Part shown: positions 23,765-34,666 of the stretch, piece by piece
Numbering within the stretch: the first letter of the stretch is position 1
Layout: the number at the start of each line of letters is the position of its first letter
Source of the DNA: Primulina eburnea
Lineage: Eukaryota; Streptophyta; Magnoliopsida; Lamiales; Gesneriaceae
Reading direction: 5' to 3'
Length of the DNA stretch: 64,000 nt
Assembly (NCBI RefSeq): GCF_022965805.1
Contig: NC_133104.1
Span: 35,818,682 to 35,882,681, forward strand
Made by a program: the position numbers and the translations under genes
Notes under the pieces: model-generated
The model's input: only the letters and a program-made list of their open reading frames with translations
Databases searched by the model: none
What the model was told of the DNA's origin: nothing

Positions 23765-23962
23765 GTACCGCACCCGCGCTAACAAAAAGACCGCACCCGC
23801 GGTTAATGAAAATCAAGTTTCAAGAATTTCTGCCGAAGCCTTACCTCACCCGCGGTCCCTGTCTTACCGCACCCGCGGTCACTGAAGTTCGAGAATGAAA
23901 GTTTTCCCCGAAACAGCAGCGCACCTGCGGTCCATCTATGAGCGCACCCGCGATCTTTGAAA
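23765..23962. repeat. GC-rich palindrome array in the Athila 5' LTR
   Basis: Three units of about 75-77 bp. Each starts with CCGAA and carries two copies of a motif near ACCGCACCCGCGGTC spaced about 22 bp, separated by AT-rich sequence. CCGCGG is the palindromic core. The array lies about 85 bp upstream of the TATA box. The 3' LTR has the same array at about 34846-35037. Confidence 0.85.
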
Positions 23963-24049
23963 AAACAGATTCCGAAAAATCTGTAACTTTGTGGACTGTG
24001 AATAAAAGTCTATGAAAATGGTGTGCTGCGTGGGGAGGCTTGTCTGAAC

Positions 24050-24057
24050 TATAAAAG
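24050..24057 (+). promoter_or_regulatory. TATA box of the Athila LTR
   Basis: TATAAAAG within the U3-R region of the 5' LTR. The 3' LTR has the same string at 35131-35138. It is the likely core promoter of the genomic RNA. Confidence 0.6.
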
Positions 24058-24677
24058 GCTTCTATTATTCACTATCTAGGGTATTGGAGAGCTAAGGAAG
24101 GAGTGGAGGTTGCTGAAGAAGGATTGAAGATCAAGTTCATCAAGTTCTTGAGAATTCTTTTGCACAAATCCGGGGACGGAATCAGCACTTCAACATCTTG
24201 TTCTAAGTCTTCTTTCTTTATTTTTATTTGATATGTCTTGTTTAAGATTCATGTGGTTGTGTTGTTTGTGTCATAATGAACTAATTCTTATTTCTAGAGG
24301 AAATATGGAACAAAACTAGAAACAATGTGTTGGGATTTAAGAATTATGCTATATAAGTTTTCCTTATTGTTCATTTGTATTTTTCCAATCTTAATGCTTT
24401 CATTTTACTGGCTATATCTTGAATGATTCTTATGTTTATAATTTATCACTTGGAAAAAGGAATTTATAAAAAAGAAAGGGAAAAATACATCGATGGTATT
24501 TATATAGTTCGGGAGGACATATATTGCTATTGAAGCCATTAAAAGAAGTTATTGTTTATTGTGTTATTTAATTATAGATTGTTTACAGAGACGTTACAAT
24601 CCTTTGTTAGATAATTAGTATCTACTTAGCACTCGGGAGAGGGAGTAGATAATTATAGAATTCTTGGCTAATGAATA

Positions 24678-25076
24678 TGTGAGGCCCGGGGCCGAAGAGG
24701 GCGGGGGGTGATCGTCGGTGCCATCAGTTGCACGGACAATGAGCGGCTCCTGACAGGCTTCTAGGTGGAGGGAACATGAATGAACCGACCCACACGGGAA
24801 TGAGAGGGATTTCGAGACTGTTCAATGTAATGAATTGTACAGTTGAAGAGGACTTAAAAAGATTTGATTGGTACTACTCATATCACGAAGGTGCATATTC
24901 TTTTTGGTAGCTCATCACATAAGAACTCCAAAGTTAATCGTGCTTGACTTGGGACAATTTTGGGATGGGTGACCTCCTGGGAAGTTTTCACAGGGTGCGT
25001 GTGAGTGAGGACATAAGCACGCTGGAAAGACCCGTCTTGATACAGTGGGGACAGTAGGCGAATCTAGGCCGTTATA
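24678..25076 (+). mobile_element. Cassandra TRIM solo LTR with 5S rRNA sequence
   Basis: A 399-bp insertion in the Athila 5' LTR, flanked by GAATA on both sides (24673-24677, 25077-25081); the 3' Athila LTR has the empty site. It starts TGTGAGGCCC and ends GTTATA (GTTACA in the other copies). At 24914-24995 it holds a 5S rRNA-like stretch (AAGAACTCCAAAGTTAA, then GGGATGGGTGACCTCCTGG), matching the 5S internal promoter boxes A and C. This is the hallmark of Cassandra elements. Confidence 0.92.
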
Positions 25077-25400
25077 GAATAAGAAGGACATTTATAATAT
25101 AGCTACTCAAAATAACACATGGAGGATAGTTGCGTGAAATCGGACATCTAGATCTTTTATTCCATTGTTGTTTACTACTATTTGGTACTATAATTAAATT
25201 TATTTTCAATCTAGTTATTGATGCAAACAAATCTGTCAATTGATTATTCTAAATAAAGTCGAGATTATTTCAATTACAAGCACTAATATAAGTTTAGAAA
25301 TACATTCCTCGTGGGATCGACACTTGTACTCAAAACTACATTTTACTATAACTTGACGTCGTGCACTTGCGAGCAATCAAGAAAACACGCAACAAGTTTT

Positions 25401-25417
25401 TGGCGCCGTTGCTGGGG
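25401..25417 (+). promoter_or_regulatory. Athila primer-binding site (tRNA-Asp type)
   Basis: TGGCGCCGTTGCTGGGG, one base different from the usual Athila/Tat primer site complementary to tRNA-Asp. It lies a few bases downstream of the LTR end. Confidence 0.85.
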
Positions 25418-25535
25418 AGTGTTTATTATAAATTTATATTAGTATTGTTACCAATTAGTTTAGATTTTAATTTAGAGTTGTTTTTGCTGTTTTATATTAA
25501 ACATTGATTTGTTTCTTATCTTTGTTTAACAGTGC

Positions 25536-26927
25536 ATGCGAAGATCGCAAAATCTTGAATTGCTTATCTTTGATCCTGAGATCGAAAGAACCGTAAGAAG
25601 ATTAAGAAAGGCAAGAAGAGAAGAGATTCAAGCAATGGCTGACAACAGACATAATGAAAACACACCCCCTGCAATACCCATCAGAGATCATTTTAGGCCG
25701 GTACTAAATGCTCGTTACTCGGGCATAGCACGAGGGACTATTAATGCAAACAACTTTGAGCTCAAGCCCGCATTGATAAACATGGTTCAACAGAATCAAC
25801 TTGGGGGAGCCGCTACTGCAGATCCTCATCTACATCTCAGAACATTCCTTGAAATCACTGACACGGTAAAAATAAATGGTGTTTCTGATGATATAATTCG
25901 ATTGCGCTTGTTTCCTTTTTCTCTTAGGGAACAAGCAAGAGGATGACTCCAATCACTTCCTTTGGGGAGTATCACTACATGACAGGAATTAGCAACCAAG
26001 TTTCTTGCTAAATATTTTCCACCTGTGAAGTCTGCACAGTTGAAAATTGAGATAAGTACTTTTAGGCAGACTGAATTTGAGCAATTATATGAGGCATGGG
26101 AACGGTATAAGGAGTTGTTGAGGAGGTGTCCAAACCATGGTTTTGAAGATTGGGTACAGATTGAATTGTTTTACAATGATTTGAATGGACAAACAAGAGG
26201 CACTGTGGATGCAGCAGCTGGTGGCACGATATTTGCAAAATAACATGATCAAGCATATGATTTGCTTGAACAGATGACCATTAACAGTTATCAGTGGCCG
26301 TCTGAGAGGTCAGGAGTAAAGAAGCAAGCTGGAATTTATGCCATAGATCCTATTACTTCACTCACCGCTCAAGTTTCAGCTTTAACAACTCAAATTGCAG
26401 CAATGAATAAGGCTAGTACATCAGAGGTGGAAAATGCATCGGTTGTTACTGAAGAACCACATATTTCTGATGAGGCTCATTATATCAACAATAGAAATTT
26501 TGGTGGCTACGGAGGATATCGAGGTAACCCTCCCCGTAACACTTATCATCCTGGTTTGAGAAATCATGAGAATTTTTCATATGCTAATAATAAGAATGTG
26601 TTGAATCCTCCACCGGGGTTCAATACATCAAAGGGGGAAGGAAAACCTTCACTTGAGGATTTAGTTGGGACATTTGTTGTTGAATCTAGTAAAACGATGG
26701 CTAGGACTGAATCTCGTCTTGATGGAATGGAAACTCACATGGGAAATATGGGTGCCACAATGAAATCATTGGAGACACAGATTGGTCAATTGGCTAATGC
26801 ATTGAGAGATCAAAATCAAGGTCAATTCCCATGTAATACTGAAGTGAATCCAAAGGAGCAATGCAAAGCTGTAACTTTGAGAAGTGAAAGAGAACTTGAG
26901 GTTAAAAATTCCAAAGAGAAGGATTGA
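25536..26927 (+). pseudogene. Athila Gag, three in-frame stops
   Basis: One reading frame runs from MRRSQNLELL to KNSKEKD. It has an Athila-type capsid (NFELKPALINMVQQNQLGG, DPHLHLRTFLEITDT, LRLFPFSLREQARG, FPPVKSAQLKIEISTFRQ, EAWERYKELLRRCPNHG) and a C-terminal segment with YHPGLRNHENFSY and LEDLVGTFVVESS. Stops interrupt it at 25944 (TGA), 25980 (TGA) and 26241 (TAA). The two TGA codons sit where the family has tryptophan, consistent with TGG-to-TGA transitions. A one-base shift near 26925 separates it from pol, which is usually continuous with gag in Athila. Confidence 0.85.
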
Positions 26928-26929
26928 AA

Positions 26930-28290
26930 ATGAGATGACAGTTGAAGAAGTTGAAACCGAGGGATCCAAAGCTGAAGTTGAAGTTGAACAACCTCCAGTA
27001 TTTAAGCCGACTCTTCCATATCCGCAGAGGTTCAAAAAGAAGAAATTGGATGATCAATTTGCAAAATTTTTGGAGATTTTCAAGAAGATTCACATCAACA
27101 TTCTATTTTCTGATGCTTTAGAGCAAATGCCAAACTATGCAAAGTTCATCAAAGATGTGATGTCAAAGAAGAGGAAGTTGCATGAGTTCGAGACAGTAAA
27201 GTTGACCGAAGAATGTAGTGTCATACTCCAAAGAAAACTACCACAGAAACTCAAAGATCCAGAGAGTTTTACTATTCCTTGTGTTATTGGTGTTCTCGAA
27301 TCAATAAAGCTTTATGTGATTTAGGTGCCAGTATTAATTTAATGCCTTTTTCTGTTTACAGGACTTTGGAGCTTGGCGAGGTGAAGCCTAGCACTATTAC
27401 CCTGCAACTGGCGGACATATCACTTACATATCCACGGAGAATAGTGGAGGATGTTCTGGTAAAAGTAGACAAATTTATATTTCCTGCTGATTTTTTCATT
27501 CTAGATATGGATGAAGATCAGGAGACTCCGCTTATCTTTGGAAGGCCGTTCTTGGCCACCGGAAAAGCTTTGATTGATGTGCACAAGGGCGAGCTCACAT
27601 TGAGAGTAGGTGGAGAAGAAGTCATGTTCAACATCTACAACACAATCAAAGAACCAAATGAGGTAAGTACTTGTAATAGTATTGATGTAATTGATTCATG
27701 TGTATCTCATGTTGGTGCAGGTAGGATGACGAAAGATTCCTTAGAGAGATGCTATTTGGAATCGGCGTCTATATTGGATGAAGATGATTGGGATGTGCAA
27801 GAGGAGTTACTTGCTCTCAATACACTGCCTAAAGAAAAGAGTGATGTGCATCATGTAGAGCTACTTGAAGATGCAAGTAAAGAGGTACCAAAAGCATCCC
27901 CTGAATTGAAGGAACTACCAAGCCACCTTTGTTATGCATTTTTAGGTGAAAATTCGACTATATCCGGTAATCATCTCTTCCTTTCTTACTTGTACTGAAA
28001 AAGAGAAATTGTTGAGAGTGTTGAGGATATTTAAATCTGCTTTGGGATGGACAATTGCTGATATAAAGGGGATTAGCCCTACTGTTTGTATGCATAAAAT
28101 CTTGATGCAGGAGTCATATTCACCCTATGTTGATCATCAGAGAAGGCTTAATCCAGCAATGAAAGAGGTTGTGAGGGCTGAGGTATTAAAATTGTTAAAT
28201 GCTGGTGTTATTTATGCTATATCTGATAGCTCATGGGTTTCACCAGTACAAGTAGTGCCTAAGAAGGGGGAAATAACTGTAGTGAGAATG
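26930..28290 (+). pseudogene. Athila protease region and pol N-terminus, frameshifted
   Basis: Coding continues in three successive frames. The linker PPVFKPTLPYPQRFKKKKLD and LHEFETVKLTEECS precede a shift near 27295. The retroviral aspartic protease follows with active site CDLGASINLMP and FIFPADFFILDMDEDQETPLIFGRPFL. The polymerase leader KELPSHLCYAFLGENST reaches a shift near 27957, then IFKSALGWTIADIKGISP and HQRRLNPAMKEVVRAEVLKLL continue into the reverse transcriptase, where another shift falls near 28290. The protease catalytic triplet is DLG rather than DTG or DSG, as I recall for Athila and Tat elements. Confidence 0.85.
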
Positions 28291-28301
28291 AGAATAATGA
28301 A

Positions 28302-29531
28302 TTGACTTCAACTCGTCCAGTGACTGGTTGGCGAGTATGTATAGACTACAGGAAATTGAATGATGCGACTAAGAAAGATCACTTCCCTCTTCCCTTTATT
28401 GACCAGATGCTTGATAGAGTAGGTGGTTATCATTATTATTGCTTTCTAGATGGTTATTCAGGTTACAATCAGATTGTCATAGCACCGGAGGATCAGGAGA
28501 AGACTACCTTCACTTGCCCCTATGGTACATTTGCTTTCAGGAGAATGCCATTTGGTCTGTGCAATGCACCTGCTATTTTTCAGAGGTGTATGATGGCCAT
28601 ATTTTCTGACATGGTCGAGGAAATAATGGAAGTTTTTATGGATAATATCTCTGTGTTTGGTTCATCATTTGATCACTGTTTGCAAAATCTAATGCTTGTT
28701 TTGCAGAGATGTCAGGCGAAGAATTTAGTTTTGAATTGGGAAAAATGTCACTTTATGGTTCCAGAAGGTATTGTGCTTGGGCATAAAATTTCGGCTAAAA
28801 GAATAGAAGTTGACAGAGCCAAAGTTGTGGCAATTGAAAATCTTCCACCGCCGAAGAATGTGAAAGGGATCAGAAGTTTCTTGGGACATGCCGGGTTCTA
28901 TCGTCGTTATATCAAAGATTTCTCTAAAATTACTAGACCTTTATGTAATTTGTTAGAGAAAGATGCGACATTTATCTTTGACGATGATTGTTTGCAGGCG
29001 TTTAACAAGATCAAGAAAGCACTGATTTCTGCACCCATTATGATAGTGCCTGATTGGAAGGAGCCCTTTGAGCTCATGTGCGATGCTAGCAACTATGCTG
29101 TGGGAGCAGCATTGGGACAGAGACGAGACAAGATGTTCAAGGCTATCTACTATGCAAGTCGTACACTTAATGTAGCCCAACAGAACTATACAACTACTGA
29201 GAAAGAGATGCTAGCAGTGGTGTTTGCATTTGACAAGTTCAGAACATATCTCATTGGCACCAAGGTAATTGTTTTCACTTACCATGCAGCACTTCGTTAC
29301 TTATTTGCAAAAAAGGTTGCCAAGCCCAGGTTGATACGATGGATACTCCTACTTCAAGAATTTGACTTTGAAGTCAAAGACAAGAAAGGTTGTGAAAACC
29401 AGGTGGCAGACCACTTGTCGCGCATAGAGCTGGAAGAAACAACTGAAGGTGGATTTATCAATGAGTCGTTTCCCAGACGAAAAACTTTTCAAGGTAAGTG
29501 TTACAAATCCTTGGTTTGCAGATATAGCTAA
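28302..29531 (+). pseudogene. Athila reverse transcriptase and RNase H with mutated catalytic residues
   Basis: About 410 codons. RT motifs: [39 protein letters not shown] (first catalytic Asp kept), [22 protein letters not shown] and [16 protein letters not shown]. The active-site motif reads FMDN at about 28635-28646, where the family has F/YxDD, so the third catalytic carboxylate is lost by a GAT-to-AAT change. RNase H shows [17 protein letters not shown] and [19 protein letters not shown], but the TDHAAL motif is TYHAAL (TAC at 29280-29282). The frame is lost again near 29470. Confidence 0.9.
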
Positions 29532-30721
29532 TTTTCTTGCTGCAGGAGAATTACCATCAGAGTTAACTGATCACCAAAAGAAGAAATTTCTTCATGATGT
29601 TAAGTTTTATCTGTGGGACGATCCTTCTTGTTCAGAGATGCACTGATCAGATAATTAGACGGTGTGTAACAGAGGAAGAAGCAGGTACGATTATAGAACA
29701 GTGTCATTCCTCACCCTACGGTGGACACTTTGGAGCATTTAGAACAGCAGCTAAGGTATTACAGTCAGGTTTTTATTGGCCTAATTTGTTTAAGGACAGT
29801 TATACTTTAGTTAAGTCATGTGATAAATGCCAAAGAGTTGGCAATATTTCTAGACGCCACGAGTTACCACTAACAAATATTTTGGAGGTTGAACTCTTTG
29901 ATGTCTGGGGTATTGACTTTATGGGTCCATTCCCATCCTCTTTTGGTCAATCTTACATTTTGCTTGCTGTTGATTATGTGTCCAAATGGGTAGAAGCAAT
30001 TGCCACAAGTACTAATGATGCCCGAGTCGTTGTTAAGTTTGTCCACAAGAACATCTTCACTAGGTTTGGAACACTGAGAGCCATCATAAGTGACGAAGGT
30101 ACGCATTTTTACAATAAAATATTCAACTCACTTTTGGCTAAATACAATGTGAAGCACAAAGTGGCAATAGCATATCATCCTCAGTCGAATGGACAAGCTG
30201 AAGTATCAAACCGGGAAATTAAGCAAATACTGGAAAAGATTGTCAACACCAACCGGAGATATTGGGCTATGAAGTTGGATGATACGTTATGGGCTTATCG
30301 GACTGCATTCAAGACGCCAATTGAGATGTCTCCCTATAGGCTAGTGTTTGGGAAAGCATGTCATCTGCCATTGGAGTTGGAGCATAGAGCATTTTGGGCT
30401 GTGAAGAAATTAAATTTTGATTTGAAAGCTTCTGGTGACGTTAGAAAACTGCAGTTGAGCGAGATGGATGAATTCCGAAACGACGCATATGAGAATGCCA
30501 AGATCTACAAAGAGCAAACTAAGAAGTGGCATGACAAAATCATTGTAAGAAGGGAGCTCAAACCAGGACAACAAAGACTACTGTTCAACTCTCGTCTGAA
30601 GTTGTTCCCTGGTAAGCTAAAGTCGCGTTGGTCAGGGCCGTTTGTTGTGGAAACGGTGTCACCTTATGGGGCTATCGAGTTAAAGTGCAGTGATGGGAGA
30701 ACCTTCAAGGTCAATCGATAA
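29532..30721 (+). pseudogene. Athila integrase
   Basis: After a frame change near 29625 the HHCC zinc domain (HSSPYGGHF...CDKCQ) leads to the catalytic core with all three carboxylates: GIDFMGPF (D), IISDEGTHF (D) and [15 protein letters not shown] (E). The C-terminal part has [33 protein letters not shown] and a GPY/F-type end [11 protein letters not shown]. It is the best-preserved part of the element but lies downstream of several frameshifts, so it cannot be made from the polyprotein. Confidence 0.9.
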
Positions 30722-31018
30722 CGGGTTAAGCCGTACTATGGGACTGAAGTTAGGAATATCGACAGTGTCAAGCTGAGCAAACCAAACTGATCATACAATT
30801 GACAGTCAGGCTGAAGACGTTAAACCAAGCGCTTATTGGGAGACAACCCAAATTTTTGTTTCTCTTTTGCATTTTGTTTTCGGTTTTGCTTTTATTCTAG
30901 TATTCTTATTTTAGGTTGTTTATATTTTTTAGTATAGTGTGTGCTTGTATCTTCCCAAATCTAATGAATTCCAATTGCTTTCTTTTCACGACTAAAAATT
31001 GGAGAAGAAAATTTTTTT

Positions 31019-31430
31019 CGAAAGGATACCGCACTTTCGGTACAATTTGGAACGCACCTGCAGTGTTTAAGACAGAAAATGTAAAGAATTTACCGAAGCT
31101 ACACCGCACCCGCGATATAGTCTCCAGCGCACCCGCGCTTATGGTGTATGCAAAAATCAAAAGAGTTCCCGAAGCTACACCGTACCCGCGGTATATACTT
31201 GAGCGCCCCCGCGCTACATTTTCCGGAGGAACACCGCACCCGCGGTCCCTTGCACACCGCACCCACGGTCTATGAATTAACATTTTGAAAAGAATTGCCG
31301 AGACCATACCGCACCCGCGGTCTTTGATCTACCGCACCCGCGGTCGTGGAATAGTGAATATAAAAAATAATTCGAAGGCACACCGCACCCGCGGTCTTTT
31401 TTCTACCGCACCCGTGGTCGCTTGTTTTAA
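31019..31430. repeat. ~75-bp tandem array with GC-rich palindromes inside Athila
   Basis: Six units start near 31019, 31094, 31171, 31223, 31298 and 31374 (spacing 75, 77, 52, 75, 76). Each has CCGA(A/G) then two motifs close to ACCGCACCCGCGGTC. It is the same unit as in both LTRs of this element, but lies between integrase and the third ORF and is longer than in the LTR. Confidence 0.88.
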
Positions 31431-31941
31431 AAAATGAATCGGGAATAATTTAAACATAAACGAAGAACACTTCCCCAATTTCTCTCCTCCACTTCGAAAA
31501 ACTCCACTCAAAATACATTCCACACTCACTTTTTATCTTTCAAGCACAAAAATACACTCCACACCTACATAACTTCACAAATTCCACTCAAATTTCCATC
31601 TACATTTCATACAATCAACACCAAACCTAGGGTTTCAAAGGAGCTCGAAAATTTCTTCAAGAATTGAATGGAGCTTTGATTTTGTTCTTCAAGAAACATT
31701 TCAACACACTCAAGGTGAGCAAATCCATTGTATATTTGTTGAAAATTCGAAATTTTGGTGCTCTTGGATATGGAAGATAATTAAATTTTTGTGGAGTATA
31801 TTTGTGACATTGTTATTTGAATTGGTGTGTATAATTGTTGAGGTGTGGTTATTGTGACTACTAAGTTTGGGGGTGTGAAGAATCATCAAATTTTGTAATT
31901 TGGATTGAGGAGAAGTTGGTGATTGGAAGGTGTTCGATAAA

Positions 31942-33093
31942 ATGCCTCCAAGAAAAAAACAATCCAAGGGTGCATCAACATCTGCAAATTATGATGCAAA
32001 CAAGTTTTGGGATGAGAAAGCGGAGGAGAACTATGGCAAAATTTTGAACAAAAGCATTGTAAAAGAAAGAGGATTTGATTTGAGTTTTCCTCGATCCGAA
32101 ATTGGATTAATGCTTACTGCTCGGCATTGGGAGGAGTTTGGCAGGCAGCCACAAGATGATGTCATTTCGTTGGTGAGAGAATTTTATGCTAACCTCAAGG
32201 TTAGGCATGATCAATTCAAGGTGTTGGTGCAAGGAAAAATGGTAGCCTTTGATGCACATACGATCAATACGTTATATGGTATCCCTCCAGTAATGCACGA
32301 TGAATATGAAGAATATCGGACTGAGCATGTTGATTATAATAATATTCTTCAAACAATTTGCATAGAGGGAGAATAGTGGAGAATGAGGGATGATGTGCAT
32401 ATTAGCCTAGCAAAGTCTGAGCTGAAAACTGTTGCAAAAGATTGACATTCCTTTATTTCTGCTAGGATTAAGCCTACCGAACACACCACCACCGTCATCA
32501 AGGAGAGGGCTATCCTTACTTTTTGCATTATGACAGGGAAGACAATTGATTTAGGTCAATTGCTTCAGAGTTCGATGCTTGATTATGCAAGAGGTAACTC
32601 TCCTAATGGACTCCTCCACCCTTCTCTTATCACTGCATTATGCCAGAATGCGGGAGTGACTTGGGCAATGAATGAAGAATTGTTAAAGCCGAAAAATGTC
32701 ATTGTGGTAATTCAACCACATAAGGCAGGCAGAGGTGAACACGCTGCGGCACGTCGAGCTGAATTGGAATTCAACAGAAGAGCTGCAGAAAGACGTGCCC
32801 AGGCTCAAGCTCAAGAACCACAACCGCAACCAAGAAATAGGCGGGATAGATTAACTCAGTTGGAAGAGGAGATGCGCCAACAACGCCAAGATATGGATGA
32901 GTTTCGATTTAGGACCGATACATTTATGGGATATATGATGGATTTTACGTCTGTCTTGGCTCAACAATTTCCATCAGCTTCTTCCTCTGGTAATCCATTT
33001 CCACCTCCTCCACAGTGGCCACCCATATACCACCCGCCGGAGTTCAAACCTTCCCAAGATGATGCAGATGATGAGGATGGCGATGACCACTGA
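31942..33093 (+). pseudogene. Athila third ORF, putative plant transposon protein domain
   Basis: A single frame of 383 codons from MPPRKKQSKGAS to DEDGDDH with two in-frame stops (TAG 32374, TGA 32443). The N-terminal domain reads KAEENYGKILNKSIVKERGFD, REFYANLKVRHDQFKVLVQG and AFDAHTINTLYGIP, the pattern of the putative plant transposon protein domain family. After the stops come TKERAIL-like sequence, LITALCQNAGV and a charged coiled coil (RRDRLTQLEEEMRQQRQD), and a Pro/Asp-rich tail. The position matches the env-like ORF slot of Athila, but I see no signal peptide or membrane segment. Function unknown. Confidence 0.75.
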
Positions 33094-34651
33094 CGGTCGT
33101 TGCCCGAGGTATGTGTATTCTCCTAATTTTCATGATTATTTACATCGAGGACGATGCACATGTTTTAGTTTGGGGGATATGTGATTTATTTTATTTTATT
33201 TTGTGTGTTTATTTTCTTTTGTGTGTTTATTTATTTTTGAGTTGTTTGGTTGTGTGTTTGTAGTGTTTTAGTCATGAATTTTTTTTTTAATGGCCAATGA
33301 TGAGAAAGAAAATTGTTGCATTAAGAAGAAAAGTCATGCATTACATTCATGTTAATCGATTAATTTGAAAAATTTAGAGAACAATCATGAGATTTAATAA
33401 GTTTGAGACTTATAATTTCTATACAACTCTGTGATTTTCATTTGACATCGAAATAAATTTTTGCAAATACATATATGATTGAGGCAATCTTTGATTTTAT
33501 TTGGGCCTATTTATATTGTTCATAAATATTCATTTGAAGCCATCTTGATCCTATTTGAGAAAAGAATTGTGTTCTTGAAATTTCTTGGAAGCCAAGCACT
33601 TTTCTTTTGAATATATATGTATTTGGTTGATGCATTGAGACATCACTTTTCACGATGATTAGATTCTACTTTGTGTTGGTGAATTGAGATTTTGTCTAGA
33701 ACTATCCAAACATCACTCGAGGCGAAATACGGACAACTTATGATTTAGGAATGATTTAGGTGATTTTTGGATCGATTGAGCCTTTAAAGCCACCAAATAA
33801 AATTAATTTATCATTTGTCGCCTCTTTGAGCTTATATGAATTTGAATGACACACGTAAATATGTGTAAAAGACCCCCATTCGAATATTCTTTCAATTATC
33901 CCACATTTACCAATCTTTTGAATATCTTATACAATTATTTCCTTACCTTCTCAAGGGAGTAAGAATTCAAAAGATTAAAGAAAGTGATATTCTCCTAAAA
34001 AAGAAAAGAAAAGAAAAATGATGAATGATGTTTGATTGAAGAAGTTGGAGAAAAATGGGAGAAAAAAAGATGAAATGAATAAAAAATGGAGATAAAAGAA
34101 AAAGTGGAGTTTGCAAAAGAGATAAAATTCAACTTACTCCTTTATTTGAACTCCTAATCTTTATTTGTAGCCATGAGCCAAGGCCTAACATTACAACCAT
34201 TCAAAATCCTATTAACCTAGTCATAATTGTCCAATATACTAGTGGAGAGTGATTTGGAGGATCTAGCTTATGGACAATCGATAAACACTTTCATTGAGTA
34301 AGAATCTTAATCAATTTTACACACACCTCATTGCATCAAATATTTATTGGGTATTCTTTTCTTGAATGAATATGGATTTGAACCCATTCTTTATCGGAAA
34401 ACACCTCTTGATTTGTGTTTGTAAAAATTGAAATCGATTGAGAATGTTTTGAAACATGAGTTGAAGAGATTAAAAGTTAAGAAAATTAACCAATTGCATG
34501 ATTTTATCATGATGAAAAAAAAAATTGGTTGAATTGATTTACTTGTGAATGCATGAAGAGTTAGTTAATTTATCTTGAGGCCAAGTTATTTAAATATTTC
34601 ATTACTTGTTTGTTTGTGTTGTTTTGTTTTGTTCGGGAATAGCAAAATCTT
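33094..34651 (+). other. Athila 3' untranslated region
   Basis: About 1.5 kb of AT-rich, A/G-rich non-coding sequence between the third ORF and the polypurine tract. Long 3' non-coding regions are usual in this lineage. No further gene recognised. Confidence 0.6.
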
Positions 34652-34664
34652 AAGTTTGAGGGAG
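34652..34664 (+). promoter_or_regulatory. Athila polypurine tract
   Basis: AAGTTTGAGGGAG, two bases before the 3' LTR start TGATAAG. Confidence 0.7.
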
Positions 34665-34666
34665 TT

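Larger units (their letters stand above)
23589..25394 (+). repeat. 5' LTR of the Athila element (with Cassandra insertion)
   Basis: Matches 34667-36068 almost throughout except for the 399-bp solo LTR plus 5-bp duplication at 24678-25081. It contains a GC-rich palindrome array (about 23765-23962) and a TATA box TATAAAAG at 24050-24057. It ends before the primer-binding site. Confidence 0.9.

Noticed and set aside
31019..31430. CRISPR-like array of regular repeats
   Set aside because: Plant retrotransposon context, degenerate repeats, no cas genes, and the same unit recurs in the element's LTRs.
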